Source of the DNA: Hypericum androsaemum
Lineage: Eukaryota; Streptophyta; Magnoliopsida; Malpighiales; Hypericaceae
NCBI GenBank assembly: GCA_963995505.1
Contig: OZ023194.1
Location: forward strand, 10,040,428 to 10,104,427
Reading direction: 5' to 3'
DNA: 64,000 bases
Shown here: positions 1-10,180 of the stretch, piece by piece
Position numbering within the stretch: position 1 is the stretch's first letter
Layout: every line of letters starts with the position of its first letter
Position numbers and translations under genes: made by a program
Notes under the pieces: generated by a model
The model's input: the letters and a program-made list of their open reading frames with translations, nothing else
The model's database searches: none
Told to the model about the DNA's origin: nothing

Positions 1-610
1 GGATCATTCTAAGCAGGAAGAGGACCTTGAGGGACCTCTCTGTAAGGATTTTGCTCGCCTTTTACGGAACTAAATTGAGTTATTGATGGACTTACTAATT
101 GTGCACATCATGACAGGAGGATGAGCTGAATAGCATAAGACATTTGATTAGTTGTGCAGTTGTAGATTCAAATGTCAAGGGCGGGTTACGATGGCCCTTT
201 GGAACGTCTTCCGGGGATAGGTTTGCAGTTGTAGGTGCTTGGCACTATAGAGCTAAAACATACAAAAACCAGTCGTTTCGTCTCGAAGTAGCGCATGCCG
301 ATTGGTTCGATTTTAGATTGGGAATTGGTGAAGTGACAATAGGAGTTGATCTCCGGCTGAAAAAAGTAGTTTCGCAACTGCAGGTAACTCACATTGATTT
401 GCCATTTCATTCACCTGCTTTGATATGGCCTATGTTTACGATTTTCGCTTCGTGGTTTAGTACTCGTACTTCGTCCAATCCGCTGATCATGACCGATATA
501 TAAATTTGTAGGATCAGAATGCAACAGATGATACCGTCGCGGAGACGCTCAAAGACAACATCAAGTTGATATGGGACAACTTCTTGTGCTGCGAGCAGTT
601 TCTGAAGTAG
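1..610 (+). CDS. Gene X copy A, 3' part (exons 5-7), DUF7903-like plant protein
   Basis: The window opens inside exon 5 (1-41, donor gtaagg at 42). Exon 6 is 117-383 (89 codons, flanked by cag and gtaact). Exon 7 is 512-610 and ends CEQFLK-stop. The exons read through without stops and match the same exons of the intact copy at 20193-22239; I saw no difference. The protein belongs to a plant family of unknown function recognised by an N-terminal MAYIPPHKR and a C-terminal VKGGLRWPF motif (here in exon 6). The 5' exons lie left of the window, so I cannot tell whether this copy is complete. Exon structure is seen; the family name is from memory of plant homologues. Confidence 0.8.
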
Positions 611-1002
611 AAAACTTGTTGCTGGTTTTGTATCTTCTCTGTGTATGCTGGCAGAAGTAAAACTGAGAAAGTCGTCGTCAATTCCTGTTCCGCCTTTTTG
701 TTCGAACTCATGTTTTCTGAATTATATGTGGATTTTGACTCTTTTTCTCTTCTGCAATGCCTATGGTAGTTTCATATTTTCTACGATAAAAAGTTCCTTC
801 TTTAAATTTGCATGGAATTGGACAAAACCAAACAACAAAAACTTAAAAAACTCTGAAATAAAATACGAAAACTTTAAAAAATATTATTAGAGCAGTCAAA
901 CAAATGATAAATTCGCCTACGTCCACATGGACTCAAAATGAGTCAGTCATCCCCTGCCCGATAATCTCATCCACCAACCCAAACACCGGACTACCGACGA
1001 CT

Positions 1003-1201
1003 ATGTTCCTTCGTACCTGTCGTCCGCTCCTTTCCCGTCTGAGGCCAACCAAGAAGCGCTCCTCCTCCTCCTCTCCCACGATGAATCAAAACGACGCCGG
1101 TGCGGACGCCCCCATCGACCTCGACGCCCTGTTCGAGGCCAAGCACGCCCTGAGATCCAAAGTCAGGAAGGCCCTCAAAAGCATGGACCCCACCGTTCGT
1201 T
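1003..1201 (+). pseudogene. 5FCL: 5-formyltetrahydrofolate cyclo-ligase first-exon fragment
   Basis: An ATG at 1003 opens MFLRTCRPLLSRLRPTKKR, an arginine- and serine-rich presequence of mitochondrial type. It is followed by DLDALFEAKHALRSKVRKAL and KSMDPTVR. The second part matches the N-terminal helix of plant 5-FCL, the enzyme that converts 5-formyl-THF to 5,10-methenyl-THF. The match stops at VR, next to a possible donor (t|gtggaa at 1201). No downstream catalytic exons follow, so this is a captured or residual exon without the ATP-binding part. The family call rests on remembered motif similarity. Confidence 0.6.
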
Positions 1202-1344
1202 GTGGAAACCTCGTTATTCTTGATTCTTGTGACTTTGTATATAGATGGAAAGAAAATGAAAATTCCCTGAATTATCTCTCAATTTTGACCAGGCCATCAT
1301 TTAATTTACAATTAATGCAACACAAAGGTGATAATAGACAAAGG

Positions 1345-1570
1345 TCGACGGGTTCTCGAAGCTATGGAGGCTTCAGGAGCTAACGACGAGGAGCCTCATC
1401 GCGCGTATTCTGATCGGCGCCGCCAAGTCGAGGAGCCCCGCCGTTGAGGAGCTGGTGGCTCTCCTCCTCGATGACGACAAGAACGTGGCCGGTAGGGCAG
1501 GGTGTAGTTCCGGTGCTCTTCTGGGCGACGGACTCGCTGGAGCCGGTAGCGGCCAAGGAGCGGATCTATG
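1345..1570. other. GC-rich coding-like segment, unidentified
   Basis: This short GC-rich stretch differs sharply from the AT-rich surroundings. One forward frame reads LIARILIGAAKSRSPAVEEL and continues with an Asp-rich run, but the stretch has no start, splice site or recognisable domain. It may be a second captured exon fragment. Repeated at about 22974-23199. Confidence 0.3.
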
Positions 1571-1664
1571 TTTATTGCTATTTAGTTAGTTTAATGTTTT
1601 TATTTTGATGAGATTTTTTTTTCCTTGCGGAAAGCATAAATATGGCAGTTGCTGGGTTTAGGAG

Positions 1665-1690
1665 GAAGAAGAAGAAGAAGAAGAAGAAGA
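1665..1690. repeat. (GAA)n microsatellite
   Basis: About eight uninterrupted gaa/aag triplets followed by a purine-rich tract. The same run is in the duplicate near 23294. Confidence 0.85.
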
Positions 1691-1920
1691 GAGGGGAAAA
1701 GGAGGGGAGAAGGTAGATAGGCCACCTCAGCAAAATTTGCTGATGTGGCTCGTTCACGTGGCCGGGCAGAGTTCGGGCACGACAGGCTTGGTCTGGGCAG
1801 TTGCCCGTGAACCTAAGTGATGTAAATTAGGTGAGATTTAACTCGATTGATGAATTTTTTACCACAGGATACTAAAGTAATTTTTGGCGATACTACAAGG
1901 TACTAAAATGGACTTTTCCC

Positions 1921-2715
1921 TAAATAAATCTGTTCAATGTATCATAAATGAAATTCTTTAGATTGTGTAGGGAGAAAAAACTCGAAAATAAGTAAGAAAT
2001 ATCGATAAAGAACAATAGTAATTTATTGAGATGATTGATCGAAATAGATTTTGGGAGTGCATATAGCCTAAGACGTTGTTTGATTAATTAATAAGATAAA
2101 AATAAATAATACAAAAGATAAGGGAACACGCTGTAACAAATATCTTATAGATAAATTATATCTTAACAAATTATAACAAATATCCTAACATATAAATAAT
2201 AATCTCACAATAGAATTCGGTGTGATGCAGATTTTCTGATCCAACATAAACTAATTGTATATCGATTGGTTTTTAAATGTGACTTTAAACCGCAAGTATA
2301 AAGTTAGATTATAATTTATCTTATTTATAAAGTGTGACTATTACGGATTGTTAATAACAAGGTTTTTTTTAAAAAATATCCGGAAGTCGACTCGAGATTT
2401 CCTCCATCCTCTGGGTCGACCAGCTGACTGCCTCTAAGATCAGACATTTATTTTATATTTTTTACAATTTTAAAATAATAATGAACTAAATACTGAAATA
2501 TATGTTTCAAAATTTATATTATGACTAATTTATCTAGTCTACTTGTTGATTTAGTTTATTTTGTATTGATTTAGTGAAATCGAACTTCTAAAGCAATTTT
2601 ATATTTAATTTTTTTGTAAATTTCTAACAAATACTACTTAGACTAGGTGTTCGAATAAAAAAATCTGGTGAAATCATATATCTGACCGAATTTCAGGTTT
2701 ACAAGGTTTTCGTAC
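1921..2715. other. AT-rich gene-free stretch
   Basis: From 1921 to about 2345 the sequence is decayed 3' flank of gene X, alignable with the 42000-42560 region (caataataatttattgaga motif). From about 2480 it matches 17131-17345, the upstream region of a gene Y copy. No gene is seen. Confidence 0.6.
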
Positions 2716-2905
2716 CTTTCGATTGCCCTTAAACAACCATCAAAACCCATTACTCTCCTCTCAGTATTCTCTTCAAAGCAGTCCAATTCCACCGGTGGGG
2801 AGCTCAAAGTTTCCAGCTTTGAAGTGGGTGAGGACCCAAGTGAAGATGGGAACTTGTGTGTTCAAGTGGCTCCCCTGTCGTTCCCTTGTCTGTCCTGTCG
2901 CCCAC
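2716..2905 (+). pseudogene. Gene Y exon-1 fragment (copy 1)
   Basis: This piece matches the middle of exon 1 of the intact gene Y (42790-42995), from the codons for the transit-peptide region to LSVLSPT. It lacks the ATG. The frame is broken by an extra caa in aaacaaccatc and a lost g before ctcccctgtcg. It fuses directly to gypsy 3' sequence at about 2906. The duplicate is at 24345-24534. Confidence 0.8.
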
Positions 2906-3606
2906 GGGGGAATTAGAAAAAGGGATTAGGGATTTCCAAGCCAAATTGGGGAAGACCGTTGCTGGGCTCAGTGACGTGGCAAGTGAAGCTGACGCGGGAA
3001 CAACGGATTGGTCGAAGGGCTCGCAGGGACCAGTGACAGCGCAAGTGACCACTTTAAAGGGCACGCGGACGCGGAGGAAACAAAGCCCTTTTTACTGGCT
3101 GTGTGTAAAAAGGGTTTTAAAATATAAGGGAGGGTATTTTAGTCATTTCATATGGGACATCGTTGGAGAAAAATCCTGATTCTGGCTTCAGGGACTCCAG
3201 AGTACACTTTTACCAAATTATGAGGAATTTTTAATCGATTTTCGAAATACAAGGAGGTGAGCACCGAATAGACCAAACACCAGGGGTTATGCGGAGGAAA
3301 CGATGCCGTTTCGTGGAGTGGAAACAGACCCTGGTCCAGTCAGCCAATAGACGTTTGACACGTGTGTGCAGCGGGGAACTAAGTAGTAATTAGGCAAGTA
3401 TCACTTTTGAAATTAGCCTATCCGTACTCTACTTTATTAGCTGGCCTAAAGAACTTCGTCTCCAAGTTTTCCTTTTGCTGAAGTACGAAGATGCTGCCAT
3501 CATTGTGTTTCTTCTTTCGACCTCAAGAAGCATCCTTGGTTCACCAAGCGGCCTTGGAAATGTGATCCTTCGGATCTTTTGGGGTCCCTGGAATCCACTA
3601 GTATCA
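2906..3606 (+). mobile_element. Ty3/gypsy 3' end with LTR fragment
   Basis: The sequence matches the tail that follows the gypsy coding region at 37295-38911: a purine-rich stretch near 2940-2960 (aaattggggaag), then probable LTR beginning around tgacgtggcaag (2971) and ending ccactagtatca at 3606. The exact LTR start is inferred. The LTR contains aagtagtaattaggcaag and lacks the 606-722 bp insertion seen in two other copies (see 19087 and 37891), so position 3529 is an empty site. It lies directly upstream of the gene X promoter. Confidence 0.65.
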
Positions 3607-3827
3607 ACTTTTCTTATTAAAAAAAAAGCTTATTTAAACTAAAACACTTTTTAAGTTAAGTAATTTGGAGTGAAGTAACAATATTTTTGCTAATCGGAAC
3701 AGGAAAACCCTTCCAACATCCTAGCCTAGTGGAGTATCTTCCTCGTCCTTCGTCACTCACTTCGCGATCACCAATAGGTTGGTTGGTTATGCTTCAGAAA
3801 GAAATACAAGACTTAAAGGTTGGTCCC

Positions 3828-3835
3828 TATATAAA
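3828..3835 (+). promoter_or_regulatory. TATA box of gene X copy B
   Basis: TATATAAA, in the context tccctatataaagttgatgtc, is kept in all five gene X copies that have a 5' end. Here it lies 422 bp before the ATG. Conservation across copies and position support a core promoter. Confidence 0.65.
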
Positions 3836-4249
3836 GTTGATGTCTTTATTACCTTTTGTTCTCCTCTGTTTCGGCGTTTAGAACACTATTTAGATGCAAA
3901 AACAGTAGCTTGAAAAAATTTTCTGGGTGTGAATCAAAATGGCTGAAATAACTCCAATTTAGTGAATTTAGGTTTATTTGAGCTGAACTATTATATATTA
4001 TCTGGGTACCTTATTTGATTTTCGTTTGGAAGTTCCAATTTCTATATCATTTGGCATTTTAATATTTGGTCGTCTTTCCTTTTCTTCCAATTTGTTCTCA
4101 TTCTGAGCGTTGACTTATTGAGTTTTTCTTCTAATGTAGGATGGCTGTTAAAGATGTCGTTTTGCTTTACTAATGTTGTTTCATAGTTTTGTATTCGTTT
4201 CTCCTTGATCCAGTGCGCGATCAGGTAACTCAAGGTTGCTTTTAGATTG

Positions 4250-4781
4250 ATGGCTTACATTCCACCACACAAGAGGAGGAATTCGCAGGAGAATGCTAGC
4301 CCAGCACTGCCCCCGGATCATGCAATGAGATCTCCTGTATCCAATGTTAGTTACATTGGAAATATTGCGTATGCAGATCATGCAATAAACACTTGGTCTG
4401 CCGTAGAATTGGGTTATGATGGCCACCTGCCGTATGAAACCAGTCGTTCCGTCTCCAAGTAAAACATGCTGACTGGTTTGATTTTAGATTGGAAATTGGT
4501 GAAGTGGCAACAGGAGTTAATCTCCAGCTGAAAAAAGTAGTTTCACAACTGCAGGTAACTCACATTGATTTACTATTTCATTCACTTGCCTTGAGATGGC
4601 TTATTTTTATGATTTTTGCCTCGTGGATTAGTACTCGTACTTCGTCTAATCCGCTGATCATGATCTATATATAAATTTGTAGGAGCAGAATGCAACAGAT
4701 GATGCCGTCGCGGAGACGCTCAAAGACAATATCAAGTTGATATGGGACAACTTCTTATGCTGCGAACAGTTTCTGAAGTAG
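4250..4781 (+). pseudogene. Gene X copy B, internally deleted (exon 1 joined to exon 6)
   Basis: The ATG at 4250 starts MAYIPPHKRRNSQENASPAL. At about 4431 the exon-1 reading (GYDGHLP) passes straight into the middle of exon 6 (ccagtcgttccg...), so exons 2-5 and their introns are gone. The joined frame stops after SVSK at 4462. The rest of exon 6 ends with the normal donor (gcag|gtaact, about 4555). Exon 7 at 4683-4781 reads normally. Exon 1 also lacks the ELLVP...RRG stretch, a change shared with copy D. It could at most make a peptide of about 70 residues. Confidence 0.88.
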
Positions 4782-4904
4782 AAACCTTGTTGCTGGTTTT
4801 GTATCTTCGGTGTATAGATTTTTTTTTTTGGGGGTGAAACTGTGTGAAAAGGAAAGTTCGCCATTTGGTATCAGTGGTTTGCATAAGAATTCTACCAGCA
4901 GAAA

Positions 4905-5013
4905 ATACTAATCGTAAACATAGATATCTGATTCGAATTTCGTAGACACCTCAAATCGCTCAACTCCAATGTAAGATCCCTGATTTCCATCCCCGATTGC
5001 TGTCATGGTACTG
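4905..5013 (-). pseudogene. Gene Y exon-3 fragment, inverted
   Basis: On the minus strand, 5013-4950 matches the end of gene Y exon 3 (STM.AI...MEISDLTLELSDL) with its donor (ag|gtgtct). The adjoining 4949-4905 is intron-3 sequence (gaaattcgaatcagatatctatg). The fragment points against its neighbour gene X copy B, so an inversion or rearranged duplication joined them. Confidence 0.75.
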
Positions 5014-5081
5014 ATTTCCTCCCTGTTATACTTGGAAAAAATCGAAGGGGGAAGGAATTAAACCAAAATCCCTCCAAACCA

Positions 5082-5621
5082 TGGCTGGCATTTCCTTCGA
5101 GGTGTTATGTCGTAGAGCAATTCCATTGTCGTTTTCATGGAGGTTGCCCCAATTCGGAAGCCCTAGGAGAGAGAGAAAGGGGAAGATTGCAATTGCGAAA
5201 TTCTGGTAGCCAAGTTGGTCATATTAGTCAACGAAGAACACGCCGGAGGAGAAGAAGAGAAGAGGCGTTGGGTTTGGGATCCTGAGGATGGGGAGAGAGG
5301 TCGTTAAAACAACGCGGAAGTATGTGTTGGAATTTTTTTATATATTATCTGCTATCTAACTGTGATTAATATAGATTCGTGTCGGGTGATACTTTATCAA
5401 GCGCTCATCTGAGCATTGTTAGTGTAACATTTTATATCTCCTTTTAAAAAAACATTTCATATCTTGGGTGATCTTACTGTAGTTTTTTTTTGTATCCTGT
5501 TTGTCATTACTTTTTTTTGTGTGTGCAGAGATTGATGCGTTAAATTTGCCCGTGGAGGTGGCTTCGTTTGAATCTTATGATGTCAATTTGATGATGGATG
5601 GTGTCAATTTTTTTCATAAGT
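5082..5621 (+). other. Possible two-exon remnant, unidentified
   Basis: An ATG at 5082 opens MAGISFEVLCRRAIPLSFSW, an N-terminus of transit-peptide type, but the frame stops at about 5210. A GC-richer exon-like stretch runs to a possible donor (cggaa|gtatgtg, 5318). A possible acceptor (tgtgtgcag) at about 5529 precedes IDALNLPVEVASFESYDVNL, which soon ends at a stop. I do not recognise the protein. The stops make an intact gene unlikely. Confidence 0.25.
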
Positions 5622-6734
5622 AGGTAGCTTTGTCTAATAAATGCAAGTATTGAAACAAATTGTAACTCGCATCGCACGTTTATCTATGTTAATTATAATA
5701 AAGAAAACCTCCTTTTTTAGAAAATGGACGGTCTACTGATCAACAAGAGAGACAAAACACTCGAGTTTCCCAGCTTTCCCACGAGTACGGGCCCAAATGG
5801 ACTTTGGGCTGGCCCAGTCCTTATTCCCTCAGTTGGGCTCGAGGAACAAGCGTGGGAGATAAAGAGTAAATAGAAGTTTCCTAAGCTTCTATTGACGGTT
5901 ATTGTAGTACATATACATACATATATGTATATATAGCCAGCTGTAAGCTAAGTAACAAACAAAATACTATAATCATCTTTGATGGAAAAATAAAAGTGAC
6001 GGTTGTTTCCCTTCTTCAAGATTTCCCCTCTGCAATTTCTCATTTTTAATCTTCGATATTGATCGTGATCTTCAAGTTCTGATATAGATCTAACTTGATC
6101 CGAGTGTTTCAACACTTAAACCATCCAGCCAGCTAAGATGGCAAGGGAATAATTATGGGTGGATTTGGAATTCCAGTTTTAAGAAGTTGAATTAAAAATT
6201 GGAAACCTTTGTGATCCTATTTCTTTAGAACACTTCCCGAAATTACTATCATTATTAATCTAAACTCGAGTTGAATAAAATATTTGAAAATCGACAAAAA
6301 TCTCCCAATAAGTATTTAACTCCATTGTATTTTTAACTACTCGAATGAAAATTTGAGATCCTTGATAAGTGGAAATTGGACTAATTATATCTTTAAATAT
6401 TAAATGGTTATCGACAAAAATAACCATTTAATAAAAATAAAAATACTTACACTTGAGTTTTGGTTATTTTTTTTAGTTGATTTTTCGACAGTAATTTTTT
6501 CATACTTTTCAATGTTACTAAATTTAATTTTTTTTACGAAAGCCATTTTTCTAGGATTGAAGAATTTTTGTTAATATCTTAAAAGAGGTGTCTTAACCGC
6601 AAATTTTTTATAAAATATTTTGCTAAAAAGTTATCAATTCAAAAGAAGATTTTAATTTGAAAAAAGTGCTTAACAAAATTTTCAGAAAATAATCTTCAAT
6701 AACTTTCTAAATAACTATCCAGATAACAACAAAA
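5622..6734. other. AT-rich spacer
   Basis: No coding region is recognised. Positions 5740-6120 have the look of an LTR (a TATA-like run at 5930, end near gtgtttcaaca at 6114), but I found no partner LTR or target duplication. Confidence 0.35.
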
Positions 6735-6784
6735 TATTTAATTTTTCATTAATAGAAAAATCTCAGTCTAAGAATTTGTCTAGG

Positions 6785-7243
6785 TTAGACAGTAAAAGTC
6801 ATTAGCCTATATATAACAGCTCTTTTGAAAACTAACACAGCCAAATGGAAGCCTGTGACCCCTTCGGGGGAGGAATAATCGAACGGGAGGGAAGGCGAGT
6901 TTAGGTTGGAGAACATGGTGGAGTAGGACAGCAGCTGGAACCTGCGGTACCGACACCGGTGCCACCACCGGCAGAATCGACAGATGAGAAGGATGAGGTG
7001 GCGGGAGAGGAGACGGGAGTAGGTGACCAGTAGGAAGGCTGCCGCCACAACGACAACCGTGGCGATGAGCGACAGGCTAAAGTCCACGCCCAAGATGCCA
7101 GCGTTGCTTGGCGGTGGAGCAGACTGACTGGCAGATGACGAGGACGTTGTCGGCATGGTCGTGGACGTGGGTCTTACGGATGGAGACGGTGATGGGGCCC
7201 ACAAGGAAGATGAAGAAGGAGAAGGCAAGTGAGCTCCGGCCAT
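6785..7243 (-). pseudogene. Ser/Pro-rich single-membrane-span protein fragment (possibly ATL-like)
   Basis: The minus-strand frame begins MAGAHLPSPSSSSLWAPSPS, continues with a Thr/Ser/Pro-rich segment, then one hydrophobic helix (GVDFSLSLIATVVVVAAAFL), then short basic sequence. This layout resembles the N-terminal half of plant RING-H2 (ATL) ubiquitin ligases, but no RING Cys/His residues follow. Compared with the copy at 27606-27947, a two-base insertion (cagatg against cgatg) changes the frame after the helix, so the tails differ. It is probably a truncated, non-functional exon. The ATL link is weak inference. Confidence 0.4.
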
Positions 7244-7246
7244 CAC

Positions 7247-7271
7247 ACATATATATATATATATATATATT
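7247..7271. repeat. (AT)n microsatellite
   Basis: About 11 at dinucleotides; a shorter, interrupted version is at 27953-27968 in the duplicate. Confidence 0.85.
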
Positions 7272-7504
7272 TTTTCCCTTTCCGCCTATTTAAATCGATG
7301 CAGTGATCCTCAGTAAAAATTCTGTGGGTAATATAGAGTATTCATCCATAGGATGCCATTGAACCCACCAGAGAAACTTGAGATATCGTATAAGATGATA
7401 CATAAGCAATTTTTAGTACGTAGTATTTTCCATTCACGATCAACAAAGCACAAGGACAAACAATAGAAAACACAAAACAATAGAAAACACAGTATTGATT
7501 TACT

Positions 7505-8336
7505 ATTAGATCTGACCGAATTTCAGGCGGTTTGCAAGGTTGTCGTACCAAACCCGAACCACATACGCTCAATTTTTTATAACCTTGGTTCATAAGCTGC
7601 AAATCATAAACAACTGATTTGTAGCTTACTCGTAACGGTCGTAAATAGAAAAAAATGCAACACTTTATAAATAAATTTAGATTAATTGGCGAGAGAAATT
7701 GTTATAGTTCAATTAGATCTTGAAACATCTTTAAAATGTTCAACTTAAATCTGAATTAGTGAGTGTAATAAAAACTATTTAAGTGCTCTTCGAACACTTG
7801 GGATGAAAGAAACTGGAATTTGGAAGAATCTGGTTGAAGCCGATAATGACCAGGCGATAATGCCCCAACAAACAAATCCAAAGCTTAACGAACAAACATC
7901 TCCCACCCCTTAATGGTTGAGGCACTAAACTCGTACTCACACTAAGCTTTTTTTTTAAGTCACACTAAGACTACCCTTAATGGTATATCCTTAATTTTTA
8001 CATTTTTTTCGTATGTACATGTTTGTTTTTCTTTTGTGTTGCATGATGAACTTAATATATATCATATAACGTATGAACATTTACCATATAATGTATGAGC
8101 GTCGCAGTTGTACGTAAGAAGCCTAGTTAGAGACTGAAACACGTAACAGTCATAAAGTGTGACTATTACGGATTGTTCTTAAGCTGCAAATCATAAACAA
8201 TTGGTTTGCAGCTTACTCATAACAGTCACTAATAAAATATTGTAGCACTTCATAAACGAATTTAAACGGTGAGAGAATTGTTACAATCAGTCTCGGATAG
8301 AAAAAAAAAAAACTGGGCTCATTCATAACTTGAGCC
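7505..8336. repeat. Gene Y upstream repeat (partner 17311-18169)
   Basis: The two blocks align through gatctgaccgaatttcaggc, several AT-rich stretches and the lead-in to the gene Y ATG. Each contains two direct copies of a motif around cataagctgcaaatcataaac (7590 and 8183 here), itself an imperfect hairpin. The block holds no gene; it is presumably old promoter sequence of gene Y plus insertions. Confidence 0.75.
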
Positions 8337-8444
8337 ATGAAACTCACAACCATCTATCCAAGTCCCACGATAATACCCCCAACAAGAAGAGAATACTGAG
8401 AGGAGAATAATGGGTTTTGATGGTTTAAGAGCAATCAAAAGGGA
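8337..8444. pseudogene. Gene Y exon-1 remnant with internal inversion (copy 2)
   Basis: Plus-strand sequence from the ATG at 8337 reads MKLTTIYPSP to about 8391. The next 53 bases (8392-8444) are exon-1 sequence in the opposite orientation (rc of cctttaaaccatcaaaaccc...). Then gene X promoter sequence follows. The copy is dead. Confidence 0.75.
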
Positions 8445-8461
8445 GGGTCTAGTAATGGGTT

Positions 8462-8620
8462 TGGAGGGAAGTAACAATATTTTTGCTAATCGGAACAGGA
8501 AAACCCTTCCAACATCCGAGTGGAGTATCTTCCTCGTCCATTGTCTCCTCCTCTTCGTCACTCACTTCACGATCACCAATAGGTTGGTTCTGCTTCTGAA
8601 AGAAATACAAGACTCAAATT
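8462..8620 (+). pseudogene. Orphan gene X promoter/5' region fragment
   Basis: The stretch gaagtaacaatatttttgcta to aagaaatacaagactcaaa matches the sequence just upstream of the TATA box in gene X copies (for example 19932-20072). It stops before the TATA box, and no gene X exon follows. Confidence 0.75.
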
Positions 8621-8654
8621 AGGGAATAAACCATAACAAAAAAAACCATATCTC

Positions 8655-8905
8655 ATGGTGAATAGTGCTACACGCGATTGAACACTAGTATATTATGCGG
8701 TAAACACTAGATGATAAATATTGATATACCATACGGTGAATACTTGTATACCATACTCTGAATATTGGTACACCATGTGATAAACACAAGTATATTATAC
8801 GGTGAACATTGGCATACCATGTGGAGAACACTAGCATAACATGCAACAAAGATTAGTATACCATGTGACACACATTAGTAGACCATGTTTAAGCAATTGT
8901 ACATT
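8655..8905. repeat. AT-rich minisatellite
   Basis: About ten degenerate units of roughly 20-24 bp built on atgcggtgaacactagtatacc. The units share the actagtataccatgt phrase with the end of the VNTR near 57285. Confidence 0.7.
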
Positions 8906-8944
8906 GTAACAAATACAAATTTTAAAAATTTTCTCATGTCGGGT

Positions 8945-9630
8945 AAAAGACACTCATGGTTACTCATCTATTATAAATTTTAGCCCATGGTCACTAATTT
9001 ATTTTTTTCCTTTATGATCACTCATCTATATTATATTAAGTTACCATTGTATTGTTACCATGATTAATTTTAAAATTGTAAAATTTCCAAAATATATAAC
9101 TTTTTTTCTTTTCTCTATCACCCTCGTTCCTTCCTCATTTCTCTCTACTTTCCCTCTCCTCCTTTCACCAAGGATCCATTGGCCCCATTAACGCCGCAGC
9201 GCACGTTACCATTCATGTCTCAACCCAATCATGTCAGAACACGCAGATGATAGATTTTGATGCAAGACCAATTTTTGAATGAGTTATGCTCAATCAAACA
9301 AGGCTCTAATAAAATTTGAATTCTGAATTTGACATTGGAAATTTTTTATACGAATTTAGATATATGATGTGATAGAAGGTGTGACGGCGACAACGCGACA
9401 TCAATAGGGCCTACGGCTCCTTGTTGAAGAGATAAAGTTAGGAGAGAGGGAGAGGAATGAAAGAGTGTGAAAAAAGAGAGTTTGCAATGCTTTGAAAATT
9501 GTACATCAGTGACCACACAAGTGTGACTTATTATAGATCATTGATCATATAAGGGCTACTTAATATAAATTATCGATTATAAAGAGACAAAAAATGGATT
9601 AGTGACCATAAGTTAAAATCTATAAAAAAA
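8945..9630. mobile_element. Non-autonomous element with long inverted ends (MULE-like)
   Basis: The left arm (about 8970-9060: ataaattttagcccatggtcactaat, then ttatattaagttacc) is mirrored by the right arm (9500-9625: attagtgaccataagttaaaatctat). Arms are about 100 bp and diverged. The centre includes a GC-richer part (9170-9430) without a recognised gene. I found no clear target duplication. Confidence 0.5.
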
Positions 9631-10180
9631 AAGAGAAAAGTGCACTTTACTACCCTATGGTTTCACTGATATCACGTTTAGGCCGTGTGGTTTAAAATTA
9701 GTAATTCAACCCTATGCTTTCCAATCTTTTGCAGCATACAGTCCATTTCGGATGGCGGGGTGAAAACTTCCATCTGGCTTGCCATGTAGGCCAAAATGAT
9801 GTAGTTTTTCCGTCTCGTGGCATGCCGATTGGATAAGTTGTGTATGACTTGTTAGATGGTTAATTATTATATCATTCCAATTGACACACCAGATCCACTA
9901 ATCCCAACGATGAGGGGACTGATTTAGTAATTAACCACCCTAACACAGACGACGCCCGCCGGCTCAGGCTCGAGCCCTTCTTCTCTGGTGGCACGCGATG
10001 GTGAGCAACTTCTTCTCCTTCTCTCTCTTCTTCCATGCAAATTCTGGAGCACGACAGGCTACTCCTTTTCTCGCGCAATGGGACAGCCACGACCTGCGAC
10101 TCGATGGTGGCGGGGCTGGACATCAAGGATGCCCACACGGCGTGCGTGCAGCGGACGGCAACTTGCAGCGGCTTCCTTCG
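9631..10180. other. Gene-free stretch with a GC-rich part, unidentified
   Basis: Positions 9640-9720 (aaagtgcactttactacc... tatggtttcac) look like one terminus of another MULE-type element. Positions 9960-10180 are GC-rich and open in several frames, but nothing is recognisable. Confidence 0.35.

Larger units (their letters stand above)
906..1920. mobile_element. About 1-kb insertion carrying gene fragments (Pack-MULE candidate)
   Basis: Gene X copies E and F run uninterrupted through the matching 3' flank (near 33160 and 41925). Here the flank is split: gataaattcg on the left and aataaatctg on the right look like a decayed target duplication of about 9 bp. The right end (taccttgtagtat..., ending ttttcccta at 1920) resembles plant MULE termini, but I found no matching left inverted repeat. 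Inside are a 5-FCL exon fragment, a second GC-rich coding-like stretch (1345-1570) and a GAA run. The same insertion is at about 22535-23549. Confidence 0.5.
1..4249 (+). repeat. Left member of a 4.25-kb near-identical segmental duplication
   Basis: This block matches 21630-25879 at an offset of 21629, becoming 21630 after a one-base indel near 3287. In the first 2.9 kb I noticed no difference. Between 2926 and 4249 there are about ten substitutions or indels, for example c/t at 3037 and ctgat/ccgat near 3176. The block holds gene X exons 5-7, the insertion with the 5-FCL fragment, a gene Y exon-1 fragment, a gypsy LTR and the gene X promoter. The left limit is the window edge, so the true length is unknown. 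Confidence 0.9.
6735..7471. repeat. Duplicated 0.74-kb block (partner 27434-28170)
   Basis: The block starts atttaatttttcattaatag and ends caatagaaaacac in both places, with a few percent divergence. It carries the minus-strand Ser/Pro-rich membrane-protein fragment. At the partner site its left edge abuts the broken end of gene X copy D. Confidence 0.85.

Noticed and set aside
904..1383. A 159-codon open frame as one protein
   Set aside because: Only the 1003-1201 part resembles a known protein (5-FCL). The rest is intron-like or unrelated, and the frame crosses a likely splice donor.
5740..6114. Solo LTR ending gtgtttcaaca
   Set aside because: It looks LTR-like, with a TATA run, but there is no clear start, no duplicate and no target duplication.
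6785..7243. A functional RING-H2 (ATL) ubiquitin ligase
   Set aside because: Only the Ser/Pro-rich N-terminus and one membrane helix are present; no RING cysteines or histidines, and the two copies differ by a frameshift after the helix.
8655..8905. CRISPR-like array
   Set aside because: Units are degenerate and contiguous with no spacers, in a plant genome; it is a minisatellite.
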